A stretch of 64,000 nt of DNA from Jonesia quinghaiensis DSM 15701 (GTDB lineage: Bacteria; Actinomycetota; Actinomycetes; Actinomycetales; Cellulomonadaceae): positions 124,001-188,000 of the forward strand of contig NZ_AUHN01000010.1 in assembly GCF_000423205.1 (NCBI RefSeq), written 5' to 3'. Of this stretch, positions 53,520 to 62,329 are shown in pieces. Every line of letters starts with the position of its first letter. The first letter of the stretch is position 1. A program made the position numbers and the translations under genes. Below the pieces are notes generated by a model that was given only the letters and a program-made list of their open reading frames with translations, did no database searches and was not told where the DNA came from.

Positions 53520-54103
53520 CAATTCGCCGAACTATTGGTGTGCTCGCCCTGCAAGGCGCAGTCAGCGAGCACGCCTCTATCCTCACTGACCTTGGCGCAC
53601 ACGTTATCCTTGTGCGGCGCACCGAACACCTGAACGGCCTGGATGGTTTGGTGATTCCTGGCGGGGAATCCACCGCCATCGCACGGATCGCAGCCCCTTT
53701 GGGGTTGTTCCCTGCCGTGCGGAACCTTGTAAGCGGCGGGTTGCCAGTGTTTGGAACATGCGCAGGGCTCATTTTGCTGGCACACACGGTGGAGGACGCC
53801 GATGCGCTAGCCGGGTTTGACCGTATCGCCACGTTGGATATCACAGCGCAACGCAATGCTTACGGCAATCAACTTGCGTCACGAGAAGCGCCAGTCGACT
53901 TCATGCCAACCCCCACTGTGCAACCAGTCGCCGCTTTCATCCGCGCACCACACATCTCCAGTGTGGGCCCACGGGCGAAAGTCATTGCCACAGCTGACGG
54001 TGTACCTGTTGCCGTACAACAAGACAATCAGTTAGCCGCTACGTTCCACCCCGAAATCACCGGCGAATCAGCATTTCACCACTACTTTTTGTCGCTGGTT
54101 TAG
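53516..54103 (+). CDS. pdxT: pyridoxal 5'-phosphate synthase glutaminase subunit PdxT
   Basis: A 195-residue class I-type glutamine amidotransferase that hydrolyses glutamine and channels ammonia to PdxS. It has [12 protein letters not shown] at the start, LVIPGGEST (~50), the nucleophile in FGTCAG (~82) and His/Glu in AATFHPEIT (~180). The GTG start overlaps the pdxS stop (GTGA). It is the last gene before the convergent response regulator. Confidence 0.97.
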   Translation: MTIRRTIGVLALQGAVSEHASILTDLGAHVILVRRTEHLNGLDGLVIPGGESTAIARIAAPLGLFPAVRNLVSGGLPVFGTCAGLILLAHTVEDADALAGFDRIATLDITAQRNAYGNQLASREAPVDFMPTPTVQPVAAFIRAPHISSVGPRAKVIATADGVPVAVQQDNQLAATFHPEITGESAFHHYFLSLV

Positions 54104-54179
54104 GAAAACAACACAGGGTGGCGGCGGAGGCCGCAATCTAGACAACGGACACACCGCATCTCAACAAATCGCCATGACA

Positions 54180-54857
54180 TCATGTCACCAACCCTCCACG
54201 CACAGCATGAGTGGCAAGTTGGACACGGTTTTCCGAACCTGTTTTCTCCATAGCGCTTTTCAGATGTGTTTTTACCGTCGCTTCACCGATAAACAGGCGC
54301 TGAGCGACATCACTATTCGACAGTCCCTGCGCGACAAGTGACACTACCGCAACCTCGCGTTCAGTCAGTGCCGCCAAGAGGTTCTGAGAAAATAGGGCAG
54401 TACTTGATCGTTCGCCGTGTTGCAGTTGTTGAAGTACGACACGGGCGGCCCTGTGCGACAGCGCACCCTCCCCAGCAGCGACTTGCTGGACCGCAGTAGC
54501 GATGTCATCAGGAGACGAATCTTTCGACAGAAAACCAGCGACACCGGCATCAATTGCATCGACAATAGCCGCATCCGTGTCGAATGAAGTGATCGCGATG
54601 ACACCTGGTGGGTGCGGGAGTTCGCGTAACTGCCGCGCAGCGTCGATTCCTGACACACGGGCCATACGGATGTCCATGATCACGACATCGGGAAAATGTG
54701 CTTGGACAGTGTCGATAACCTGATCACCATCAGTGCACTCAGCTACCACCGCCATACCTTTGGCGTGAAGAATAGTGGTGAGCAACCGGCGGACCATCGT
54801 GTCGTCATCAACAATGACAACGCGAATCTGCGACGTACTGTCCATGGTGCCTGTCAT
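54180..54857 (-). CDS. NarL/LuxR-type response regulator
   Basis: About 225 residues. The receiver domain (~8-125) has the acidic pocket VIVDDD, the phospho-acceptor in VVIMDIRM, and Thr and Lys at AITSFD and FLSKD. The C-terminal LuxR helix-turn-helix (~155-218; LTEREVAVVSLVAQGLSNSDVAQRLFIGEATVKTHL) binds DNA. The ATG at 54857 overlaps the histidine-kinase stop (ATGA), so kinase and regulator form a pair. The target genes are unknown. Confidence 0.94.
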   Translation of the reverse strand: MTGTMDSTSQIRVVIVDDDTMVRRLLTTILHAKGMAVVAECTDGDQVIDTVQAHFPDVVIMDIRMARVSGIDAARQLRELPHPPGVIAITSFDTDAAIVDAIDAGVAGFLSKDSSPDDIATAVQQVAAGEGALSHRAARVVLQQLQHGERSSTALFSQNLLAALTEREVAVVSLVAQGLSNSDVAQRLFIGEATVKTHLKSAMEKTGSENRVQLATHAVRGGLVT

Positions 54858-56425
54858 GAAACTTCTCGTTCTGTCCAAGGCAACGATGCGTTGAGGAACC
54901 ACACGCCGCTGATTTCTGCACTGCTGACTGATCCTCCAACAGCACGTGCTCGTTCTTTCATTCCGGGGATACCAGCATGAGAACTTTTCCCTTGATATGC
55001 CAGACGGGCAGTCGGGGATATCTCGTTAGTGATGGAAACGTGTACCCCAACACCTGGTGCTGCAATAATTCGTGCGTCAATGGGTAAACCGCTGGAATAC
55101 CGGATCGCATTGGTCAGACCCTCTTGAACAATTCGATACATTGCTGTCGCTAGTGGGGCTGGCATCACTTCGGTTCGATGCAAGGTCACTTGCGAAACGA
55201 CGTTGGCGCCGGAATCTTTTGCCTCCGCGATAAGTGCGTCGAGGTCGGTGGCCGTGGGCACCGTGCCGGTGTAACCGCCGTCGCCGGAATCTCGCAGAGA
55301 GGTGATTAACCCACGCATCTCATCGAGCGCTTTATGCACAGATTCTCGCATTGCTTTCGCACTCTCGGGCACTGTTGGGTCAGTCGAGGTAACTTCAAGT
55401 GCCGATGCTTGCAATGACAACAGCGAAAGTTGATGAGCAACGGTGTCATGCATTTCTCGTGCAATCTGCTCTCGCTCTTGTTGGCGACTCAAATGCTCAC
55501 GTAACACTTGGGCGGTTTTTTCATGTTCTTGTGAGTTCTCCTTCGCAGCACGTTCAGATTGCTGCGCGAGAGAAACGTTCGCAACTGCTTGGTGCGCGGT
55601 TTCCACAGCCCGGGTGGTTGTGGCGTGGAGGCGTCGAAGAGAACCAATTCCCACAGCGATGCCATAAATGATCAACGCACCGACCACATACTGGGTGACG
55701 CTGAGGCGACTAATAGTGCCAGTTACGTCATCTGTTGAGGTGAACATCGCGGAGTCAAGTGGTCGCCTGACTTCCTGCCATAGCCCGAAAACAGTCATGG
55801 CAGCTGCGATACCAGCACCCCAGATCACTTGCTTACGTGTTCCTTTGGCGATCAGCCAATTCACTGCAATCAGCACACCGAGGGGCCCAAGTGGAAAAAT
55901 CACCGCAAGAATGACGTTGGTGATGAAGACATTCAACGGGCGCCGCATACGGCTGAGCATAGATAGACCTGCCCACACTGCGGCGGCAAAACTCGCAAGG
56001 GCATATATGCCACCGAACGCTGACAGCGTTTCGGGCATGGCGTACGCAGCCCACGCCATACCAATAAATCCCACCCACCCGATAGCGTTGACTGTGCCAA
56101 AGAAGGAGAGGATTTTCCAAGCCAGACTGCGTTGCGGCTCAAGCGAGTGGTCAACACGATGATGCCGTTCAGCGTCCGGTGGGCCTGACAACACCTGATC
56201 GGCCCGCAGTGGAGGCATTAAGTCGGCCGCTTGCCCCCACCCACCAGCCATCGCCTGCCCATTCGCGGTTGGCCATGACGCATATGGGGATCGTTCACTG
56301 GATGGATCGCGGTATGGGAAGTCTCCAGCCGCAGGTGAAGGTCTAGGGGACTTGGAACTACCACCTGGCGGCGCGAAACGCGAGTGATCGTCACGCCGAG
56401 ACGGGAGATCAGCGGGGGAACTCAT
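54854..56425 (-). CDS. NarL-family sensor histidine kinase
   Basis: A 523-residue kinase. It has a long Pro/Ser/Arg-rich cytoplasmic N-terminus (~1-100), about six membrane helices (~105-270), a coiled-coil linker, the HisKA_3 phospho-acceptor in EREQIAREMHDTVAHQLS (~340) and an HATPase domain (~420-515) with the N-box VQEGLTNAIRYS. The helices have short loops, so it probably senses a membrane or cytoplasmic cue rather than a large extracellular ligand. It is coupled to the response regulator downstream and divergent from the DUF4352 gene. Confidence 0.93.
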   Translation of the reverse strand: MSSPADLPSRRDDHSRFAPPGGSSKSPRPSPAAGDFPYRDPSSERSPYASWPTANGQAMAGGWGQAADLMPPLRADQVLSGPPDAERHHRVDHSLEPQRSLAWKILSFFGTVNAIGWVGFIGMAWAAYAMPETLSAFGGIYALASFAAAVWAGLSMLSRMRRPLNVFITNVILAVIFPLGPLGVLIAVNWLIAKGTRKQVIWGAGIAAAMTVFGLWQEVRRPLDSAMFTSTDDVTGTISRLSVTQYVVGALIIYGIAVGIGSLRRLHATTTRAVETAHQAVANVSLAQQSERAAKENSQEHEKTAQVLREHLSRQQEREQIAREMHDTVAHQLSLLSLQASALEVTSTDPTVPESAKAMRESVHKALDEMRGLITSLRDSGDGGYTGTVPTATDLDALIAEAKDSGANVVSQVTLHRTEVMPAPLATAMYRIVQEGLTNAIRYSSGLPIDARIIAAPGVGVHVSITNEISPTARLAYQGKSSHAGIPGMKERARAVGGSVSSAEISGVWFLNASLPWTEREVS

Positions 56426-56563
56426 GGCAGAAGCCTACCGACTTCTTTGACAATCCCACTCCCCCAAGTGGAGTTTGTGATTCATCCGATCGGGGGAGGT
56501 GACGTATTCGCTGTTCAAGGACTCTTAGAGGTGTTAGCCAGTCAACCTGCGAAAGGGCACCCC

Positions 56564-57295
56564 ATGAGTTCTGACAATCGATTCTCTCCACCACAACCCT
56601 TTAGTGCACAATCTGGCCCACAGGCGACAAGCCACGGGCCGCAACATCCCAGCGGAGGAAACGACCCGAGTTCGATTCAACCGCCGCTTGGTTCGCATCC
56701 AACACAGCGAAAAAATTGGTTTGCTCGACACAAATTCCTCACCGCGTTAGGCATTATCGCAACACTTATCGTCGTTGGGAGTGCACTGGGCGGGGGCACC
56801 TCACCCAGCGACAATGTCGCAGCATCAACGGACTCGACAAACAACAGCGGAGAATCATCTACGCAGGAGTCTGTCCCAGGAATTGGTGAAAATGTTACGG
56901 CTGGAGACATGTCCTATACAGTCACCGCTATTGACACAACGGACACTGTCGGACCTTCTTTTCTCTCCTCAACAGCTAAGGGAACATTCGTTCTGGTCAC
57001 TGTCGAGGTAACGAATAACTCCAACGAATCATCGATGGTCGATTCGTCTTTCTTCACGCTTCGCAATGGCGAGAAGTCATATCAGGCAGATAGTTCAGCA
57101 TCAATGTACGCAAACACCGATGAAGATGGCGATTCTTCATCCTTTTTTATCGAGAATCTTAACCCTGATCTCACCATGACTGGAATTGTTGTCTTTGATG
57201 TTCCAGAATCAATCGCTTCCGCTACCGATAATGTCTTGCAAGCTCAAACTGGTTTCTGGGGCACAGAAACTGTTGATATTGCACTTTCCAAGTAA
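56564..57295 (+). CDS. DUF4352-type membrane-anchored secreted protein
   Basis: About 243 residues. A disordered, Pro/Gln/Ser-rich N-terminus (~1-45) precedes one membrane helix (~52-72), then a Ser/Thr/Asn-rich stalk and a DUF4352 beta-sandwich (~105-242), recognisable by GTFVLVTVEVTNNSNES. DUF4352 domains are common on actinobacterial and Bacillus surface lipoproteins, with no known activity. The ATG is preceded by AAAGGG. It is divergent from the histidine kinase and may report to it or be controlled by it (inference). Confidence 0.85.
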   Translation: MSSDNRFSPPQPFSAQSGPQATSHGPQHPSGGNDPSSIQPPLGSHPTQRKNWFARHKFLTALGIIATLIVVGSALGGGTSPSDNVAASTDSTNNSGESSTQESVPGIGENVTAGDMSYTVTAIDTTDTVGPSFLSSTAKGTFVLVTVEVTNNSNESSMVDSSFFTLRNGEKSYQADSSASMYANTDEDGDSSSFFIENLNPDLTMTGIVVFDVPESIASATDNVLQAQTGFWGTETVDIALSK

Positions 57296-57302
57296 CAGCC
57301 GT

Positions 57303-57374
57303 TGGCCCTAACCACGTGAGGGCCAGTTGCTACAGGCAGTCGGGTGTGATGCTGTCATCGCTCCACACCCGACT
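57303..57374. terminator. tandem hairpins between DUF4352 and oxidoreductase genes
   Basis: Two hairpins fill the convergent gap. TGGCCCT (57303-57309) pairs with AGGGCCA (57319-57325). AGTCGGGTGTG (57338-57348) pairs perfectly over 11 bp with 57364-57374. Neither has a T-tract. The arrangement suits one terminator per strand. Confidence 0.65.
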
Positions 57375-57393
57375 TCACCTCATTGCGGGAACT

Positions 57394-58353
57394 CTACTCT
57401 GCGTGGTGGGGATGAACGATGATACTGCCCACTTTCCGCCCGGAACTAACCCTGGCATGTGCGATGGCAATGTCATCGAGTGTCATCCGTTGCTCAATAA
57501 CACTACGCAAATGCCCTTGGCGCAGTTGTTCCAGAAGGTAGTCAAAGTCGCCTACTCTCTCAGGAGCAGCACCAGCTTTCACCTGACCACGAGCGATCAG
57601 CGTTTCGCGCAGACTCGCAACTGCTAGGAGAAGCGTTCCGTCAGGCGTGATGAGTTTCTTTCCCTGACGTGGGGAGATGTTTCCCACCGTATCGAAAACT
57701 ATGTCGAACTGTTCGTTTATCTCCGTGACAGGTGTGGCGTGGTAGTCGTGGATACTTGTCGCCCCCAGAGATCTGACCAGGTCTGTGTTGACTGCACTGG
57801 TAACAGCTGTGACGCGCGCGCCAGCGTGGTGGGCGAGTTGCACAGCCTGAGTACCTAAATCGCCGGAGGCGCCGTTTACTAGGACGGACATGCCACTGTG
57901 CAGGTTGCCAAGATCACGGAGGAAGTACAGTGCAGTTGAGCCGCCAAACATGATCGCAGCAGCATCATCGTGGTTCACTTCTGCGGGCTTGTGTGTGACT
58001 TTTTCCGGCTTGATAGTGAGGAACTCAGCGTGCGCTCCCATAGCCATTCCAGTCATTCCGCACACCTCTTGACCTGGGGTTAATCCTTGGATTTTGTCTC
58101 CCACTTTCACGACGATTCCAGAGAAGGAACTGCCCAAAATAGGGTTGCGTGGCCTCGTTATGCCAAAAACTGCGCGCGCGATGGGGGTGAACCCCGGAGG
58201 GAATGTTCCTGCACGCAGTCTTGCGTCGGCAGCAGTTACGGAAGCCGCTTGAACCTTGACCAGGATCTCGTGCGGCGCGGGGTGTGGGGTGGCAGTAGTG
58301 GAAACGGACACGCTTTGTGGCGGGCCGTACTGGTGGGCGAACGCTGCTCTCAT
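57394..58353 (-). CDS. NADP-dependent quinone oxidoreductase (zinc-less MDR family)
   Basis: A 319-residue medium-chain dehydrogenase/reductase. It has an N-terminal GroES-like domain (AHQYGPPQSVSV...HEILVKVQAASV), the QOR-type DARLRAGTFP, and the Rossmann motif VLVNGASGDLGTQAVQLAHHAG (~145-167). Structural zinc cysteines are absent, as in quinone/enone reductases. The ATG at 58353 has AAGGAAG upstream. It is divergent from a TetR gene, and two operator palindromes lie between them, so it is probably induced when the TetR protein binds an electrophile or quinone (inference). Confidence 0.9.
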   Translation of the reverse strand: MRAAFAHQYGPPQSVSVSTTATPHPAPHEILVKVQAASVTAADARLRAGTFPPGFTPIARAVFGITRPRNPILGSSFSGIVVKVGDKIQGLTPGQEVCGMTGMAMGAHAEFLTIKPEKVTHKPAEVNHDDAAAIMFGGSTALYFLRDLGNLHSGMSVLVNGASGDLGTQAVQLAHHAGARVTAVTSAVNTDLVRSLGATSIHDYHATPVTEINEQFDIVFDTVGNISPRQGKKLITPDGTLLLAVASLRETLIARGQVKAGAAPERVGDFDYLLEQLRQGHLRSVIEQRMTLDDIAIAHARVSSGRKVGSIIVHPHHAE

Positions 58354-58363
58354 AAGATTCTTC

Positions 58364-58377
58364 CTTACATGTGTAAG
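58364..58377. promoter_or_regulatory. TetR operator, site 1
   Basis: CTTACATGTGTAAG is a perfect 14-bp palindrome 11 bp upstream of the oxidoreductase start. It shares the frame CTTAC-N4-GTAAG with a second site 18 bp further on. Confidence 0.8.
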
Positions 58378-58395
58378 TTTTACGTTGAGTGTAAC

Positions 58396-58409
58396 CTTAC
58401 GACTGTAAG
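58396..58409. promoter_or_regulatory. TetR operator, site 2
   Basis: CTTACGACTGTAAG repeats the CTTAC-N4-GTAAG pattern of site 1, with centres 32 bp apart (about three helical turns). It lies 16 bp before the TetR gene start, so it should also mediate autoregulation. Confidence 0.8.
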
Positions 58410-58425
58410 AACAACAAGGGGGACC

Positions 58426-59109
58426 ATGAAGCGCGCACGCCTGACGCACGACACCATCGTTGACGCCGCAGCCGAGGTTGCCCGCGCCCGCGGGCTAGAG
58501 CGACTCAGCATGCGTGCGGTTGCAAGCGAGTTGGGCGTTGAAGCAATGTCGCTATATCACCACGTCAGCAACAAGGAGAGCCTGCTCGATGCGCTCGTCG
58601 AGTGGGTCTATGCACGCATCACACTCCCCCCGTTTGATGCGCCATGGCAAGACGCACAGCGCATCAGGGCCCTTAGCGCCAGAGCCATACTTGCGCAAAA
58701 CCCGTGGGCATTGACCTTGATAGAGTCACGCACCACACCAGGCCCGCATCTTTTACGCCATCACAACGCAGTCATCGGCTCTTTTCGCTGTAACGGATTC
58801 ACCGTGCAGCAAGCTGCACACGCAATGCTAGTCATCGATGCGTACATCTATGGTTTCGTCCTGAATGAAACCCAACTACCGTTCGAGGGAGGCGCCGAAG
58901 CTGATCAGCTCACTCAGGACATGAAACTTCCCGCAACCGATTTCCCTTATTTAGCCGAGTTTGTCGACACCCTCATTCGAGATAAAGGGTACAACTTCTC
59001 TGAACAATTCACCGCAGGGCTTGATCTCATCCTCCACGGACTTTCCCCAACTGATGCAACGTCGATTCACGGCTCACAAGAACCCTTGAAATCGTCAGAA
59101 ACGCAGTAA
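58426..59109 (+). CDS. TetR-family regulator
   Basis: A 227-residue regulator with an N-terminal TetR helix-turn-helix (~8-55; LERLSMRAVASELGVEAMSLYHHVSNKESLLDAL). The C-terminal ligand domain resembles the TetR_C_1 type seen in TetR(B)-like proteins, with HLLRHHN and IYGFVLNE. The ATG at 58426 follows AAGGGGG; longer in-frame readings lack support. It is divergent from a quinone oxidoreductase gene, with two matching palindromes between. Its inducer is unknown. Confidence 0.92.
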   Translation: MKRARLTHDTIVDAAAEVARARGLERLSMRAVASELGVEAMSLYHHVSNKESLLDALVEWVYARITLPPFDAPWQDAQRIRALSARAILAQNPWALTLIESRTTPGPHLLRHHNAVIGSFRCNGFTVQQAAHAMLVIDAYIYGFVLNETQLPFEGGAEADQLTQDMKLPATDFPYLAEFVDTLIRDKGYNFSEQFTAGLDLILHGLSPTDATSIHGSQEPLKSSETQ

Positions 59110-59114
59110 CCTGT

Positions 59115-59130
59115 ATACCCCGTGGGGTAT
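59115..59130 (+). promoter_or_regulatory. CsoR/CstR-type operator upstream of the rhodanese lipoprotein
   Basis: ATACCCC-GT-GGGGTAT is a 16-bp palindrome with the ATACCCC/GGGGTAT half-sites typical of CsoR-family operators (copper CsoR or persulfide CstR). It ends 42 bp before the rhodanese ATG. A nearly identical palindrome precedes the sulfur-transfer fusion gene at 62177-62192, so both are predicted to share a repressor. Confidence 0.78.
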
Positions 59131-59172
59131 TAAATGTATGCTGGGACAACCACCAGTCATGAAAGGCCACCC

Positions 59173-59559
59173 ATGCGCACACTTCCCACACTCCTCGCAG
59201 CGCTCACCCTACTCATTGGGGCATCTAGTTGCTCCACCACCCCCGGCGAGCAAATGCCTGCCACAAGCCCAACAATCACCGTCACATCGACCACGGTCCT
59301 CGTTGACGTGCGGACAGCAGAGGAATGGGCGACAGGACACCTCGATGGCGCAGAACTATTGGACTTCACCAGCGGGGAGTTCGCCGCAGCGATTCCCACA
59401 CTCGACGCTGACGCGGACTACGTCGTGTACTGCCGCTCAGGAAACAGAGCCGAACAAGCAATCGCGCTCCTCAATGAGGCAGGCATCAACCAAACGGTCA
59501 ACGCAGGGAGTGTTGAAGAGGCATCCGCGGCGACGGGCATCGACATTGTTACTAACTAA
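59173..59559 (+). CDS. rhodanese-domain lipoprotein
   Basis: A 128-residue exported protein. A short signal ends in GASSC (Cys at ~20), a plausible lipobox, followed by a single rhodanese domain (~40-125) with LVDVRTAEEWATGHLDGA and the active-site loop YCRSGNR. Rhodaneses carry sulfane sulfur as a cysteine persulfide. Placement outside the membrane is unusual and suggests handling of thiosulfate or persulfide at the cell surface. It is convergent with the large sulfur-transfer fusion (24-bp gap) and has a CsoR/CstR-type operator upstream. Confidence 0.88.
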   Translation: MRTLPTLLAALTLLIGASSCSTTPGEQMPATSPTITVTSTTVLVDVRTAEEWATGHLDGAELLDFTSGEFAAAIPTLDADADYVVYCRSGNRAEQAIALLNEAGINQTVNAGSVEEASAATGIDIVTN

Positions 59560-59583
59560 CGGCGACGCCCGCCGCCTGAGCGC

Positions 59584-62097
59584 TTAAATAAAGAGTGTCG
59601 ACCCTGACTTCTCTGCCGCAGCAATAAACGTGGCAACACCACCTAGTTGAACCCCATCGATGAGATCACTTTCGGCAATTCCCAACAAGTCCATTGTCAT
59701 AGTGCAAGCCGTGACTTCTGCCCCACCTTCCACCGCAGCTGTCATCAGTTCCGGCAAACTGGAGACCGAGTGATCTTTCATGACTTTCTTGATCATGGCG
59801 GTTCCCGCACCTGCCATATTCATTGTGGAAAGTTTCAAAGCATCAGGACCGGAGGGCATCATTGCGCCAAACATTTTGTCTAACGCGCTCCGGTCACGGG
59901 CAGGTGGGTTCTCACGGCGAAGCGCGTTCAGGCCCCAGAACGTGAAGAACATGCGCACTGGTTTCCCCATAGCTAGGGCACCGTTCGCGATAATGAATGC
60001 CGCCAACACCTTGTCCAAGTCACCTGAGAACACCACAAACGACATCCCGTCACGGCCATCCGAAACCACACCAGCGCCAGTTGCAGATTCAATGGCTCCA
60101 CCCATGCGCATCGTCATGCGGTAACCAGGGCCATGCGGGGTGAGGTCAAGAATGTCGTGACCGTTCGCGCCTGCCCACGCTGGACCGTCGTGCGCAAAAC
60201 CAGGGTCAGACACGGTGACCGTTACTTCATCACCCGGAGTGAGCGTTGCCGCTGTCTTTTTGAGCGACATGATCGGTCCTGGGCATGCAAGCCCCGTGCA
60301 ATCAAGGTCGATGTGCTGCACAGGCCCCTTTGCCACAGCCGCCGCGATCTTCTCCACAGCAGGGTCACCCCCTGCTGGTGCGTGCGAAATCTCAGCATGC
60401 TGCGGGGTAGCACCCTCCCCTTCCACTTCATGCCAGGCACGGAACGTGATGGACCCACCTGACAGAGTGCGAACATCGGCAAATCCTCGCTGTACCAGGA
60501 TGCGGTGTGCCAGGTAGGAACGGAAACCCACCGCACAATACAACCGAACCGGAACCGCTGGATCCCACTGAGCCACCTCATCACGCAGCGTGGCCAACGG
60601 AACGTTCACCGCGCCTGGGATGTGCCACAGATCGAACTCCTCTGGCGTGCGCACATCAACAACTTTGGCTCCGGCCACAGCTTGCGGGAACTCTTGGGCG
60701 TACCACAACGTCAAGTCACCCCGAATCGTGTTCGCGGCAACAAACCCAGCCATATTCACGGGGTCCTTCGCTGAACCGAAGGGCGGGGCGTACGCCAGTT
60801 CGAGCTCTTCCAAGTCATAGACGGTAGCCCCAAGCCGGAGGGCGGTTGCCAGCACATCAAGTCGCTTGTCCACACCGTCAAAGCCGGATGCTTGAGCCCC
60901 CAAAAGCTTCCCAGAGGTGGGATCAAAAAGAACTTTTAGATGCATGGCTGCAGTGCCTGGGTAATACCCTGCATGACCTGATGGGTGCACATGAACGGCA
61001 CGATAGTCCATACCTGAATCGAGGAGCTGGCGTTCAGTTGCCCCGGTTCCACCAGCAACCATGTCGAATACTTTGACAATCGAGGTTCCTTGCGTGGAGG
61101 TGTATGTGGTCGCCCGGCCACAAATATTCTCTGCAGCCACACGCCCCTGCCGGTTAGCTGGCCCCGCCAAGGGGAACAACGACTGGCCAGAAAGGACAGT
61201 GTGTGGGGTTTCCACCACGTCACCAGCTGCCCAGATATGCGGGTCGCTGGTTCGCATGTGCTCATCAACAATCACCCCACCCTTTGCACTGACTGCCAGG
61301 CCAGCAGCTTGTGCGAGTGCACTTGAGGGGCGGACTCCGACAGAAAGGATGACAATGTCGGCTTCCAATGAGGAGTTGTTCGTCAACTCAACCCGCATCT
61401 TGCCGCCCTCACGCTCCACAAACGCTGCAGCAGCAGTGTTGAGGTGGAGGGAAATACCGCGTGCGCGCAGGTGGTTTTCGACCGGCACGGCAATTTCACG
61501 GTCGACGGGCGGCAGAATTTGGTCGGCCGCTTCAACGACTTCGACCTTTACGCCCCGGTGGTGGAAGTTTTCGGCCATTTCTAGACCAATGTAGCCCGCA
61601 CCGATGACCACTGCGGTGACAGGTCCGCGCTCTTTGTTATTGTGCGCGCTCAGGGCATCGTCGATGCGCTGTTTAATGCGGTCCATGTCGCCGATGCGGC
61701 GCAACACCATGACGTTGGGCAGGTCGATGCCAGGCAAAGGTGGGCGCACTGGTTCTGACCCGGGGGTCAGTGCGAGTGCGTCGTAGGTTTCGGTGTACTT
61801 GCTGTTGTCGTTGATGTTTCGAATGGTGACGGTACGTGCATCGCGGTCAATAGCGATGACGTCGTGGCCGGTTCGTGCGTCGATGTTGAGTGATTCTCGG
61901 AGCGACTGCGGAGTTTGTACAAGGAGTCGCTGGCGGTCAGTAATGACATCGCCGATGTGGTACGGCAGTCCGCAGTTTGCGAAAGAGACGTGGTTGCCTC
62001 GTTCGAGGACGATAATTTCGGCATTTTCGTCAAGGCGCCGAGCGCGCGCGGCAATGGATGCTCCTGCGGCGACTCCGCCAACGACAACAAGTTTCAT
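59584..62097 (-). CDS. four-domain CoA-disulfide reductase-rhodanese-TusA-DsrE fusion
   Basis: A protein of 837 residues from the ATG at 62097. Domain 1 (~1-445) is a flavoprotein of the CoA-disulfide/NADH persulfide reductase type, with KLVVVGGVAAGAS and the single active cysteine in SFANCGLPYHIGD (~43). Domain 2 (~460-555) is a rhodanese with loop YCAVGFRS. Domain 3 (~590-665) is TusA-like with DCTGLACPGPIM. Domain 4 (~680-837) is DsrE-like (SFVVFSGDLDKVLAAFIIANG, with Cys in TACTMTMD). All four handle sulfane sulfur, so the protein can pass persulfide between its own domains and reduce it. A perfect CsoR/CstR-type palindrome lies 80 bp upstream. An in-frame start at 62238 would read through the operator and is rejected. 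Confidence 0.93.
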   Translation of the reverse strand: MKLVVVGGVAAGASIAARARRLDENAEIIVLERGNHVSFANCGLPYHIGDVITDRQRLLVQTPQSLRESLNIDARTGHDVIAIDRDARTVTIRNINDNSKYTETYDALALTPGSEPVRPPLPGIDLPNVMVLRRIGDMDRIKQRIDDALSAHNNKERGPVTAVVIGAGYIGLEMAENFHHRGVKVEVVEAADQILPPVDREIAVPVENHLRARGISLHLNTAAAAFVEREGGKMRVELTNNSSLEADIVILSVGVRPSSALAQAAGLAVSAKGGVIVDEHMRTSDPHIWAAGDVVETPHTVLSGQSLFPLAGPANRQGRVAAENICGRATTYTSTQGTSIVKVFDMVAGGTGATERQLLDSGMDYRAVHVHPSGHAGYYPGTAAMHLKVLFDPTSGKLLGAQASGFDGVDKRLDVLATALRLGATVYDLEELELAYAPPFGSAKDPVNMAGFVAANTIRGDLTLWYAQEFPQAVAGAKVVDVRTPEEFDLWHIPGAVNVPLATLRDEVAQWDPAVPVRLYCAVGFRSYLAHRILVQRGFADVRTLSGGSITFRAWHEVEGEGATPQHAEISHAPAGGDPAVEKIAAAVAKGPVQHIDLDCTGLACPGPIMSLKKTAATLTPGDEVTVTVSDPGFAHDGPAWAGANGHDILDLTPHGPGYRMTMRMGGAIESATGAGVVSDGRDGMSFVVFSGDLDKVLAAFIIANGALAMGKPVRMFFTFWGLNALRRENPPARDRSALDKMFGAMMPSGPDALKLSTMNMAGAGTAMIKKVMKDHSVSSLPELMTAAVEGGAEVTACTMTMDLLGIAESDLIDGVQLGGVATFIAAAEKSGSTLFI

Positions 62098-62176
62098 GGT
62101 GTGGGCTCTTTCTGGGAAAATGATGGCACGTCTTGGCGCCTGTGGTGCGTGTGCGTACCACACCAGACTACCGTAA

Positions 62177-62192
62177 ATACCCCTAGGGGTAT
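62177..62192 (-). promoter_or_regulatory. CsoR/CstR-type operator upstream of the sulfur-transfer fusion
   Basis: ATACCCC-TA-GGGGTAT is a perfect 16-bp palindrome, differing only in the central dinucleotide from the site before the rhodanese lipoprotein. Since both target genes deal with persulfide, a CstR-type repressor is more likely than copper CsoR. No gene for it is in the window. Confidence 0.82.
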
Positions 62193-62329
62193 CAGGACGT
62201 TTGTCCGCAGTTCCCGCCGAGCGCATTCCACGCTTCACGCACCGCCATAATTGTGACCAGCGTTACACTAGGTTGTGGGTCGAGTAGAGAACCCTGCCCC
62301 TCAAACCTCACTACACAGCTGAGGACCCC

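Noticed and set aside
62098-62238. 47-residue N-terminal extension of the sulfur-transfer fusion
   Set aside because: It would translate through the perfect CsoR/CstR palindrome; the flavoprotein fold begins exactly at the ATG at 62097.
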